This document shows, in pieces, positions 53,351-61,311 of a DNA stretch of 64,000 nucleotides. Position 1 is the stretch's first letter; every line of letters begins with the position of its first letter. Both the position numbers and the translations under genes were made by a program. The stretch comes from Bacillota bacterium (GTDB lineage Bacteria; Bacillota; Negativicutes; Sporomusales; CTSoil-080): contig JAGGAD010000017.1 of NCBI GenBank assembly GCA_017889625.1, positions 24,790-88,789 of the forward strand, given 5' to 3'. The notes beneath the pieces were generated by a model. It saw nothing but the letters and a program-made list of their open reading frames with translations. It did no database searches and was not told the origin of the DNA.

Positions 53351-54790
53351 CTATCCCACACTTTTTACCTTGCCGCGCACTAATGATGGAAGTACCCCTA
53401 TCCCGCAAATAATGGTAAAAATAATAAAGGCTAAGTGGAAATCTTGCACCAATTGTTCGGTAAATCCCATTCCTGCATTGCTGCCGGAATTACCAGATAA
53501 CAGCAGGGTCACAATAGCCATACTTAGCGCTTGCCCAATCAATCGCATCGTACCAAGTGCGGATGCAGCAGCACCAAGATATTTCTTCTCTACACTTCCC
53601 ATAATAGCATTATTGTTAGGAGAACTAAAAAGTGCAAAGCCTAAACCAATTAGCGCCAAATCAGCAATAATCATCCATATAGAAGTCTTAGGCGTAATAA
53701 AGATAAAGTATGCCAAGCCTACAGTACTTACTGCCATACCACAAGAAGAAACAATAGCTGGTTCGATACGATCCGAAAGTGATCCGGCAAAAGGAGAAAT
53801 AAATGCCATAACGAGCGGCTGCACTAATAAAATAACACCGGATATTTGCGAATCATACCCCATAATTACTTGCAAATATAGTGAAAGCAAAAAGCTAATA
53901 GCGAAGGTTGCACTATAATTAATCATGGCTGCCAAATTAGAAAATGCAAAAACTTGATTGCTCCAAAATAACCGTACCGGAAAAATCGGACAATCTTGTT
54001 TCCATTGATAATATAGAAACACCAGCAATAGGCATACGCCGACTACCATAACATATTTCGCCCATGTGGCTCGCGTTATTTCTGATAAGCCATATAATAT
54101 AGAAACCAGAGCAATCATATAACCTAAACTGCCAAGTTTATCAAATTTTTCCCCTTTGTTAGATATCCATTCTCCCTTTAACCGCCAAATAGTTAGTAGA
54201 GAGACAAAACCACTGAGTAACGCCGTAAAATAAAAGATACTGCGCCAACCCACGTAATAATTCAAAATTCCTCCAAGTACAGGCCCCAACGACAAACCAA
54301 TATAAACAGCCGCAGCAATAAACCCCATCGCTTTTCCACGGGTTTCAGCCGGATAGACAAGGGAAACAATGGCCATGCCCGTACTAAAAATCATAGCACT
54401 GGCAATCCCTTGCCCGACACGGAACAAAATTAGTGTCATCATCGACCAGGAAAATCCGGACATAAGGGAAGAAATTGTAAATAGCACTACCCCTAAAGCA
54501 AATACTTTTTTGCGGCCAACAATATCAGCCAACCGACCTAATGGCAATAAACAAGCTGCCGTTACTAATAAAAAAACCCCAATTACCCAACTTAACAATA
54601 CGGGTCCAGCTTTAAATTCTGCACCGATTGTTGGCAAAGCAATTGTAATGGCGCTAGCGCTAAATGGCGTTAAAAACGAAGTAACCATCACAATGATTAA
54701 AACAATTTTTTCCATTGAAAAATTATAATTCATATATACATCATCGTCCATTTCTGCTTTATTTTGTTCTCCCCAATATAGAGCCGTCAT
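53351..54790 (-). CDS. MFS drug-efflux transporter (DHA2/EmrB-QacA type)
   Basis: A 479-residue 14-helix major facilitator protein. Motif A is seen as GRLADIVGRKKVF after helix 2, with ITIALPTIGAEF in helix 1 and the motif C-like GLSLGPVLGGIL in helix 5. DHA2 members export drugs or hydrophobic compounds with protons. The start is uncertain: ATG at 54790 has a weak site, and ATG 54751 or 54730 would also give a complete transporter. Divergent from a MarR regulator with SlyA-like operators between them. Confidence 0.9.
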   Translation of the reverse strand: MTALYWGEQNKAEMDDDVYMNYNFSMEKIVLIIVMVTSFLTPFSASAITIALPTIGAEFKAGPVLLSWVIGVFLLVTAACLLPLGRLADIVGRKKVFALGVVLFTISSLMSGFSWSMMTLILFRVGQGIASAMIFSTGMAIVSLVYPAETRGKAMGFIAAAVYIGLSLGPVLGGILNYYVGWRSIFYFTALLSGFVSLLTIWRLKGEWISNKGEKFDKLGSLGYMIALVSILYGLSEITRATWAKYVMVVGVCLLLVFLYYQWKQDCPIFPVRLFWSNQVFAFSNLAAMINYSATFAISFLLSLYLQVIMGYDSQISGVILLVQPLVMAFISPFAGSLSDRIEPAIVSSCGMAVSTVGLAYFIFITPKTSIWMIIADLALIGLGFALFSSPNNNAIMGSVEKKYLGAAASALGTMRLIGQALSMAIVTLLLSGNSGSNAGMGFTEQLVQDFHLAFIIFTIICGIGVLPSLVRGKVKSVG

Positions 54791-54850
54791 CTCGTTTTAT
54801 CAGATAGAACAATACGTAATATTCTCCCTAACAATAAAAATTCTGCCCTT

Positions 54851-54867
54851 AATTAGCCTAGCTAATT
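54851..54867. promoter_or_regulatory. SlyA/MarR-like operator upstream of the MFS gene
   Basis: AATTAGC-CTA-GCTAATT is a palindrome with 7-bp arms about 60 bp upstream of the MFS start. A second related site, AATTAGCC-A-GGTTAACT, lies at 55063-55079 before the MarR gene. Both resemble the SlyA consensus. Confidence 0.55.
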
Positions 54868-55062
54868 ATTAGTATAAAAAAAAATAACGTTTTCGTCTAT
54901 ATCCTTTTAACAAAAATGATGTAGACGACCGGATCCTGCTTAATGTTTCTCATCATTTGTACATGTAAAATTTTATGGATGTTTCTGGCTAATTTAATTA
55001 TTACTTTCAGACCTACCGCTATACTCAACATTGATAAACAACTTGATTTATTTTATACTAAT

Positions 55063-55079
55063 AATTAGCCAGGTTAACT
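55063..55079. promoter_or_regulatory. SlyA/MarR-like operator upstream of the MarR gene
   Basis: AATTAGCC is followed after one base by GGTTAACT, one mismatch from a perfect 8-bp-arm palindrome. It lies about 25 bp before the start codon, a position suited to autorepression. Confidence 0.5.
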
Positions 55080-55102
55080 ATTCAAGCAGGAGAGTTTTGA
55101 GC

Positions 55103-55561
55103 ATGAAAGATAACTCAATCATTATTCCCCCACAGCCCCGAGCAGAATTAGGCCAACTATTATTATACTTGGCCGACGATGTATTAGATTGCGTAAACGA
55201 CGCATTAGAACAATGCAATATTTCTGAAAGCAAATTAAATCTATTATTAATATTAGCCAGTACTAGCACTAGTTCCACTCCTTTTAAACCTTCCGTAATT
55301 GCCAAAAGACTTGGCATTCGTCGTTCCTCTGTCACCAAACAGCTTATTGAACTGGAAAAACATCATTTTATTATCAGAACAATAAACGAAGAGGATCAAC
55401 GAATGGTTAATGTAAGTATTACTTCTGAAGGTTGTCAATTACTAAATCAAGCAATGCCCCTTTACTGGCAAACTTGCACGGATTTTTCAAACAACCTGAC
55501 TTATGAAGAAGCACTGCAATTATTAGTCCTGTTGAAAAAGATAAAGCGCGTCAACGACTAG
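55103..55561 (+). CDS. MarR-family regulator
   Basis: A 152-residue winged-helix regulator. The recognition region is VIAKRLGIRRSSVTKQLIELEKH and the wing is NEEDQRMVNVSIT. No N-terminal sensing Cys is seen, so it likely binds a small molecule. The start at 55103 follows AGGAGAG. The divergent MFS efflux gene is the probable target. Confidence 0.88.
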   Translation: MKDNSIIIPPQPRAELGQLLLYLADDVLDCVNDALEQCNISESKLNLLLILASTSTSSTPFKPSVIAKRLGIRRSSVTKQLIELEKHHFIIRTINEEDQRMVNVSITSEGCQLLNQAMPLYWQTCTDFSNNLTYEEALQLLVLLKKIKRVND

Positions 55562-55617
55562 AAGTCTTTTTTTACTAGGATTGGTATCTAACTGATTACC
55601 AACGGCTAACTTTGGGC

Positions 55618-55687
55618 CCATGCTATTTTTTGTAAAGTTACGAACTATGCAGTTCTGATACAAAATATAGCATGGTTTCTTTTTTTT
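55618..55687 (+). terminator. Terminator of the MarR gene
   Basis: CCATGCTAT-TTTTTGTA pairs with TACAAAATATAGCATGG with one mismatch, around a 24-nt loop, followed by a T-rich run. Confidence 0.75.
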
Positions 55688-55766
55688 CACCAGAGCCGCA
55701 TTTTCTACACGTTTTGCCCGCACCTAGCGTTTACCGGACAATCATTTTGATTGAAAAATTCACTAT

Positions 55767-55793
55767 TAAGGCCAAGCGAAAAATTACCGATTT
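55767..55793 (+). promoter_or_regulatory. Sigma-28-like promoter of the tandem response regulator
   Basis: TAAG (55767-55770), a 15-bp spacer and ACCGATTT (55786-55793) resemble TAAA-N15-GCCGATAA. The gene starts about 75 bp downstream. Confidence 0.4.
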
Positions 55794-55866
55794 AATAATA
55801 AGAGGATAATACTGGGGCTAATAACGTATAATGGCCCGGATAAAACCAATTAAAGGTGGCGATAAC

Positions 55867-57084
55867 ATGGCAAATATTCTCATTGTAGATGACTCTATGT
55901 TGGAAAGAAATATCCTGAGCGATATTGTGACAGACCTTGGTCATAATGTTATCGGTCAAGCCAAAGATGGCGAACAAGCTGTCGAAGAATATATAAAGTT
56001 AAAACCCGATCTTGTTACTATGGACTTGACTATGGGGGGGCTTGGCGGCGCGGCTGCTAGCTCCCAAATTATAGCGGCAGATCCTGAGGCCCGTATTGTG
56101 GTGGTAAGCTCGCATCAAGAGAAGAACGTTATTTTAGATGCCTTGGAACGCGGTTGCAGACACTATATTATCAAGCCTTTGTCGTTAGAAGCAGTGTCTA
56201 CGGTCATAAACAACGTGTTACAGCAATCCTTTGATAAAGCCAAACATCATGAGGTGATCAGTTGTCTTAAACACGCCTATGGCGAGCGAGAAAAAGCCGC
56301 CAAACGCCACTCAGCCCGCATTCTGATTACCGATGATTCAGCCTTTGCCAGACAATCACTGCGAGATGTTGTTACAGCCTTAGGACATGTGGTCGTAGGC
56401 GAGGCTACCAACGCTACGCAGGCTTTTGTAGAATATGCTCGGTTAAAGCCGGATTTAATAACGATGGACTTAACCATGCAAGGGGCAGGCGGAGCTGAAG
56501 CCATCTCGAGAATTATGGCTATCCACCCTGACGCTCGCATTATCGTGGTTAGCGCTACAGAATCCCGTGCAAGCATTGTTGATGCTTTGGAAAGAGGGGC
56601 TCGCCATTATATTGTAAAACCAATTCGGCAAGAAAAAGTAGCTGAAGTCATAGAGAATGTACTCCAGCAAAATTCCGATCAAAAAAAACATTGGGACAGC
56701 CTACAATCACAGGATACCGTAAAGGGGTTAGTCGATGTCACCCCTGAGTGTATCCCCCCTTATGTCATCAGCCCTAAGGACAATAATTTTATTCACCTAT
56801 ATATTAACCAAAGTATTACGTTTACCAGTTTTCAGTCCCTGCTGATAGAATTGGGAGAATACTTGGAAGATAGCCCCAATCTCCTGCTTAATTTTGGGAT
56901 GACTTCAAGACTCGATCCGCTATTAGTTGATATGTTCAATAAGTTGATCCAAACTGTAAAAGACAACACCGGCTTAGTACAAGTTATATCAAATAGCCAA
57001 GAGTTTATGGACTGTATTATTAATACACAACCCGAAAATGCTTCTTCTCCGCTTGCTGAAATACTCAAGTATTCGGAATGTTGA
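55867..57084 (+). CDS. Tandem receiver-domain response regulator with STAS-like C-terminus
   Basis: A 405-residue protein with two complete CheY-like receivers. REC1 has acidic pair IVDDS, phosphoacceptor Asp in VTMDLTM, VVVSS and the Lys of YIIKP; REC2 has ITDDS, ITMDLTM, VVVSA and YIVKP. The last ~100 residues (FIHLYINQSITFTSF, LLLNFGMTSRLDPLLVDMF) have an alpha/beta pattern like a STAS anti-anti-sigma domain, without DNA-binding or enzyme motifs. It may act by protein interaction in motility or stress signalling. The ATG at 55867 is favoured over 55831. Confidence 0.88.
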   Translation: MANILIVDDSMLERNILSDIVTDLGHNVIGQAKDGEQAVEEYIKLKPDLVTMDLTMGGLGGAAASSQIIAADPEARIVVVSSHQEKNVILDALERGCRHYIIKPLSLEAVSTVINNVLQQSFDKAKHHEVISCLKHAYGEREKAAKRHSARILITDDSAFARQSLRDVVTALGHVVVGEATNATQAFVEYARLKPDLITMDLTMQGAGGAEAISRIMAIHPDARIIVVSATESRASIVDALERGARHYIVKPIRQEKVAEVIENVLQQNSDQKKHWDSLQSQDTVKGLVDVTPECIPPYVISPKDNNFIHLYINQSITFTSFQSLLIELGEYLEDSPNLLLNFGMTSRLDPLLVDMFNKLIQTVKDNTGLVQVISNSQEFMDCIINTQPENASSPLAEILKYSEC

Positions 57085-57284
57085 GATGTATAGCGCCACT
57101 GGAGCCTGTATTAAACAAGACCACTCCAATTCTTAGCTTTTATCTCTTTGCAACAATAAAATGTACTTTGGGATATACTCATTTTTTGTTGCGCGGTATT
57201 GAAAAAGTGAAAAGTTAGGCCGTTATGCATTGCTTAATGTATACCCTAAAACGTGCGTTCAAGATTATGGGAGCATAGCAATTG

Positions 57285-57328
57285 ATAGAGGCAATCAAGT
57301 AGGATACAAACTACTTGATTGCCTCTAT
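57285..57328 (+). terminator. Terminator downstream of the tandem response regulator
   Basis: ATAGAGGCAATCAAGTAG pairs perfectly with its complement, followed by TTTTAGTT. It lies about 200 bp past the stop; the intervening stretch has no gene. Confidence 0.75.
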
Positions 57329-57414
57329 TTTAGTTAAAACAATATTTCTGAAATATTAGAGCTGAAAAATCAGGCGTTTTCGCACAGTCTGCCGCCCCCC
57401 TGATTCGCTGCTGC

Positions 57415-57574
57415 ATCGTTTTTCGCCTGTTTAGCTAGAAAAAGTGAGATCGTATCTGTACCACAATAGGCATCAATTACCGTCTCGCTCCATATTAAGT
57501 TCGCATAACGCAAACCCCTTTCATAAAGCTATACAGTCTGATTCAGTATTTACTTGAAAGAAGGAAGGAAATAT
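57415..57574 (-). pseudogene. Relic of an rlmD/rumA-type rRNA methyltransferase gene
   Basis: Conceptual minus-strand translation gives, in shifting frames, FPSFFQVN, then [11 protein letters not shown], then [20 protein letters not shown]. These are three consecutive motifs of the 23S rRNA (uracil-5-)-methyltransferase C-terminal domain, including the SAM site (normally DAYCGTGTI). The fragment has a stop (TAG before LYERG), at least one frame change and no start, and lacks the catalytic Cys region. It is a decayed remnant, not a gene. It abuts the radical SAM pseudogene. Confidence 0.75.
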
Positions 57575-57586
57575 CTGAAATACTCT

Positions 57587-58592
57587 CTAAAAAATCAGTT
57601 CGCCTGGTTTATAGCCGTCAGGCAATTTTTCTTCACTTAAAAATTTGAAATTGTCATCACGAAGTATTGGTAAAAATGCTTCGTATGGAATCCGGGAAAA
57701 CTCACCTGCATAATTACTGGCGCCGAACCACTTACCCTCTTTGCTGCTCAAATTTAAATCTCTAGCAAATTTCGTATAGTTTGAGCAATCATGTACTACT
57801 AAATCCCACTTATCTTCATCGGCTATTTCCATGAGTTTTAGCGTTAATTCCCTACTCCAAATTGGAGATATATAGCCGTGCCTGGAAATATACATATTTT
57901 CCCCATAATAATTGTCTATGTTATTCTCATTTAAATGTAATTCTGCACAATTGATAAAATTGAGTTTTGTCTCCAAGATCGCTTGCTTTTTCTTAAAAAA
58001 AGCTTCAAAAAACTCAGGCGTCATGGGAGTTTCAATACCTACATTTTTAATATATTTTTTCGCTATTCCAATATTTTCTATGACTTTGTCTGAACACTTA
58101 GAAGCACCAAGGTTGAAACGTAGCTCGTTAAGACCGGCTTCCCCTAATGCTTTCAATGTCTCTTCCGTAGCTAAAGTGCCATTTGTATATAAATGTTGAT
58201 GAATCTGAGCATCACTAAATTTCTTTATTACCGAATAGTATTTTTCAATTTCCATGAATGGCTCTAAATAAACGTAGGAAATGCCAGTGGGACTTACACT
58301 CTAAGTTACATTTATTTGTTTTCCTAATAGCACTCAAACCAGTACCCAACAGACAAGAACGACAGCCTTGGGGAAATTGGTTTTCGTTTCCCACAAAAAA
58401 AGTTCTATTCTCTAAAGTTTTTAAGCCTCTAATTTTCGACATTAACATATCATTTCTATGATCGATCGCTGCCTCAATTTGCGCAAAGGTAGCATAAACA
58501 ATTTCTTGCTGTTTTATCATAAGTTCCTCTTCCTCAGGCAATAGCGCAAAAAATTCAAACCAGCTCAAGGCATCTTTCTTGGAAATTTTCAT
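57587..58592 (-). pseudogene. Radical SAM protein gene with internal deletion and frameshift
   Basis: Two open frames join into one radical SAM protein. The N-terminal part (58592 to about 58290; start after GGAGG) ends with GCRSCLLGTGLSAIRKTNKC followed by NLEC, the first two Cys of the CxxxCxxC cluster motif. The third Cys is missing. The second part, from about 58288 to 57587 in another frame, resumes with YVYLEPFMEIE, which fits the GGEP motif that normally lies 30-40 residues further on, then HLYTNGT and ELRFNLG. So about 100 nt including the cluster Cys appear lost, leaving an inactive gene. Substrate unknown. Confidence 0.8.
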
Positions 58593-58713
58593 AATGGATC
58601 CTCCTCTATTAAATCCGTAAGTGTAAACTTTTTTTATACTGTTTTTTTAGATTTTTTTTATATATCAAAGGGTGCAGAGTTTCTTATACAAAAAAAATGA
58701 TCCCCTTTTTTAG

Positions 58714-58801
58714 TATAATTGAGTTCACTTACAACACAAAACTATCAAAAAGGAGAGTGTCATTGTTGACGTTCAATTATATCATTTTTATTCTTCTATA
58801 A
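58714..58801 (+). promoter_or_regulatory. Promoter and ribosome site of a tiny transcript
   Basis: TATAAT at 58714-58719 is followed by AAAGGAG near 58750-58755 and a 12-codon frame, and by a terminator at 58811-58846. No clear -35 is seen. Confidence 0.35.
58763..58801 (+). CDS. Possible 12-residue hydrophobic peptide
   Basis: TTG at 58763 lies 7 nt after AGGAG and opens a frame encoding MLTFNYIIFILL before TAA. The transcript would run from the TATAAT box to a strong hairpin 10 bp past the stop. It is divergent from the radical SAM pseudogene. It could be a leader peptide, a small membrane peptide or chance. Confidence 0.3.
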   Translation: MLTFNYIIFILL

Positions 58802-58810
58802 GCAATATTC

Positions 58811-58846
58811 TGACCAGACTATAATCAATTACTTATAGTCTGGTCA
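58811..58846 (+). terminator. Terminator of the tiny transcript
   Basis: TGACCAGACTATAA pairs perfectly with TTATAGTCTGGTCA and is followed by an A/T-rich tail with TTTTT. Confidence 0.7.
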
Positions 58847-58900
58847 TACTTTAAAATTTTTCATATTTATCCTGTGTTAATATAAAGTCGAAAAATAGGA

Positions 58901-58941
58901 AAAAGCCCTACCTAAGTTCGTTATACTTACGCAAGGCTTTT
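58901..58941 (-). terminator. Terminator of the zinc-ribbon gene
   Basis: AAAAGCC pairs with GGCTTTT, with an inner TAAG/CTTA stem, about 50 nt past the stop on the minus strand. Confidence 0.5.
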
Positions 58942-58991
58942 AACATTCGGTAATTTCATTTTTAGCTGGCCCAGGCCGACTGTCGGCCTTC

Positions 58992-59165
58992 CTAAAATTC
59001 CTCCCATAATCGATCCTCATCGTTTTGATATTCGTCTACACAATATACACTCGTGCTTCCACACTTCGGGCAACATTCTAAATATCCACCATCACCTATC
59101 GGTTTTAATATTGCGCCATCTGTATTAAACATTGTCCCACATTTCGTGCATTTTACAACCGCCAT
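58992..59165 (-). CDS. Small zinc-ribbon protein
   Basis: A 57-residue protein with two CxxC pairs (KCTKCGTMF and CCPKCGST) that would bind one zinc, and an acidic C-terminus (DEYQNDEDRLWEEF). The start at 59165 follows AAAGGAG; an upstream TTG would add an unsupported 11 residues. Role unknown; it resembles small FmdB- or rubredoxin-like ribbons but matches neither fully. Confidence 0.7.
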   Translation of the reverse strand: MAVVKCTKCGTMFNTDGAILKPIGDGGYLECCPKCGSTSVYCVDEYQNDEDRLWEEF

Positions 59166-59337
59166 TTTCTCGCTCCTTTCAGTAATACTATTAAGCATAT
59201 CACGAAAACCAAGTTATCAACAATAAGCTTTCCTTAACTAATCCTAAACGCCAAAAAGACTATTTGTTCATCACTAGTATTAGCGGTTACTACAATTTGC
59301 GCTTAACTTAGTGTCTAGCTTATCATACCACTTCTAA

Positions 59338-60750
59338 TTAAACAGCGTGCTGTAATTTTGTACTACCAACGATCCCAGGTTGAGTCATATTTTCCGGTGA
59401 TAGAATAATCATTAATTCTTCGGCTTTTAATAGTCCCTTATCAAGGACAATCTGCTGTACAAGTTTGCCTGTTTCTATCGCTTCTTTAGCCACTTTAGCT
59501 GATTGCTCATATCCGATATAAGGTGCAAGTGCAGTAACAATGCCCACACTTCCATCAACCAACGCATTACATCTTTCCGCATTCGCTGTAATTGACGTAA
59601 TGCATTTGGCACGAAATACGGTAAGCGCTTTGGTTAACATTGACAAAGAATTAAACAGATTAAACGCTATTACCGGCTCCATTACATTTAACTCCAACTG
59701 TCCCGCTTCTACAGCCAAGGCAATTGTCACATCGTTGCCTATCACCTGGAAGCAAACTTGGTTGACGACTTCCGGAATAACAGGATTTACTTTTCCTGGC
59801 ATAATCGAAGATCCAGGTTGGCGCGGTTCTAAGTAGATTTCATTTAAGCCACATTTCGGTCCAGACGCCATTAGACGGAGATCATTACAAATTTTTGAAA
59901 GTGCTAAGCAACATACTTTTAAGCTACCTGAGAATTCTGCCAGAACATCGGTATTCTGTGTCCCATCAATAAGATTTGCGCAGGTTATAAATTTTTCACC
60001 AGTTAAACAAGCTATTTCTTGTACTACTTTTTTAATATATTCTGGCTCTGCATTTAACCCCGTACCAACGGCCGTTGCGCCCATATTAATAGTCAGTAGA
60101 TCCTGCATTGCCTTTTCGATTCGTCCTGCTGAACGTCCCAAGACCGCCGCATATGCTTCAAATTCTTGTCCCAGCCGAATCGGAACAGCATCTTGTAAAT
60201 GAGTCCGCCCCACTTTCAAAACCCCTGAAAACTCATCGGCTTTCTTATGAAAAGCCTCAACTGCCGCCCGTAAAACTTCTACTAGCTTTTTTGCTTTTGA
60301 GATAGTAGCAATACGAATGGCAGTTGGCATTACATCATTAGTCGATTGCGCCATATTTACATGATTATTTGGCGATACGATACTATATTCTCCTTTTTGA
60401 TGGCCTAGCAACTCAAGTACACGATTTGCAATAACTTCATTCGTATTCATGTTAATTGATGTTCCTGCGCCGCCCTGAATGGGATCAACTACAAACTGTT
60501 CATGCCAAGTACCGTTAATAATTTCTGTGGCTGCCTCTACAATTCCATTACCAATTTGTAAATCAAGTCTACCAGTCTTCATATTTGCTAGGGCAGCTGC
60601 TTTTTTTACAATCGCCAGCGCGATAATAAATTCTGAATCCAAGCTCTGTCCTGTTATTGAAAAATTATCTAATGCCCGTAATGTTTGAATTCCATAATAC
60701 ACAGTTTCTGATACTTCCATATCACCAATAAAATCTCGTTCGTTCCGCAT
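59338..60750 (-). CDS. aspA: Aspartate ammonia-lyase
   Basis: A 470-residue fumarase/aspartase superfamily enzyme converting aspartate to fumarate and ammonia. Signature GSSIMPGKVNPV, plus QGGAGTSINMNTNEV and STNDVMPTAIRIA in the substrate-binding regions. The N-terminus RNERDFIGDMEV, with YYGIQTLRALDNF, and the absence of the fumarase-type extension favour aspartase over class II fumarase. Start at 60750 is inferred from homology because the ribosome site is weak. A perfect 29-bp palindrome lies 65 bp upstream. Confidence 0.9.
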   Translation of the reverse strand: MRNERDFIGDMEVSETVYYGIQTLRALDNFSITGQSLDSEFIIALAIVKKAAALANMKTGRLDLQIGNGIVEAATEIINGTWHEQFVVDPIQGGAGTSINMNTNEVIANRVLELLGHQKGEYSIVSPNNHVNMAQSTNDVMPTAIRIATISKAKKLVEVLRAAVEAFHKKADEFSGVLKVGRTHLQDAVPIRLGQEFEAYAAVLGRSAGRIEKAMQDLLTINMGATAVGTGLNAEPEYIKKVVQEIACLTGEKFITCANLIDGTQNTDVLAEFSGSLKVCCLALSKICNDLRLMASGPKCGLNEIYLEPRQPGSSIMPGKVNPVIPEVVNQVCFQVIGNDVTIALAVEAGQLELNVMEPVIAFNLFNSLSMLTKALTVFRAKCITSITANAERCNALVDGSVGIVTALAPYIGYEQSAKVAKEAIETGKLVQQIVLDKGLLKAEELMIILSPENMTQPGIVGSTKLQHAV

Positions 60751-60814
60751 CACAATACCTGCTTTCAATAGTTTAATAACAACTATCTGTTTTTCATAGT
60801 AAACATACAACCTT

Positions 60815-60843
60815 TGTATATTGTATACAGTATACAATATACA
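60815..60843. promoter_or_regulatory. 29-bp palindromic operator upstream of aspA
   Basis: TGTATATTGTATAC, one A, then GTATACAATATACA form a perfect 14-bp-arm palindrome. The inner TTGTATAC-N-GTATACAA resembles GntR/FCD-type operators. It lies 65 bp upstream of the aspA start, a position that could overlap the promoter. Confidence 0.6.
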
Positions 60844-60990
60844 GCAAAACACTACAACACTTCTTTTCCATTAATCATTCCTTTTTACTGTTACTTGTAA
60901 TAACCCATTTATTTCTTATTCTGCTAGATAAGCACTATAATTGTTATTAGATGCTATTAAACGACGCACAAACCGAAGCTGCTTCTACCA

Positions 60991-61035
60991 AAATAACCGC
61001 CTAGGTCAACAAATCGTTAACCTAGGCGGTTATTT
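60991..61035. terminator. Terminator after the 61061-61252 frame
   Basis: AAATAACCGCCTAGGT pairs perfectly with its complement at 61020-61035; A's and T's flank both sides. Between this and aspA (60751-60990) only the palindrome is notable. Confidence 0.75.
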
Positions 61036-61060
61036 TCCTATGGTGCGTCCGGCAGAAGCA

Positions 61061-61252
61061 TCATTTAGCCAGTTCCAAAAAAGCCGCTTTATTTTCAATA
61101 ATAATATCATCCAGCATTGCTTCTAATTCCTTTTGCTGCTTATCACACAGCGATAACCGCAAGGAGCATTCTGTGGTGAAGCTGTGCCGGACCATTCTTT
61201 TAGTAGTCCAATCTAACCTTATCACTAACTCTATCCGGTTCAATTTTACCAC
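61061..61252 (-). CDS. Possible small protein
   Basis: A frame of up to 63 codons beginning with GTG and ending in NKAAFLELAK. The C-terminal 30 residues are charged and helix-like (DKQQKELEAMLDDIIIE), and a strong terminator follows the stop. No ribosome site is clear. An internal ATG would give 44 residues. Function unknown. Confidence 0.35.
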   Translation of the reverse strand: MVKLNRIELVIRLDWTTKRMVRHSFTTECSLRLSLCDKQQKELEAMLDDIIIENKAAFLELAK

Positions 61253-61311
61253 ACCATTTCAGATTAGCTTCCATAAGAATAAATCTTTTTGACCACGAAT
61301 TCGGTAATGGT

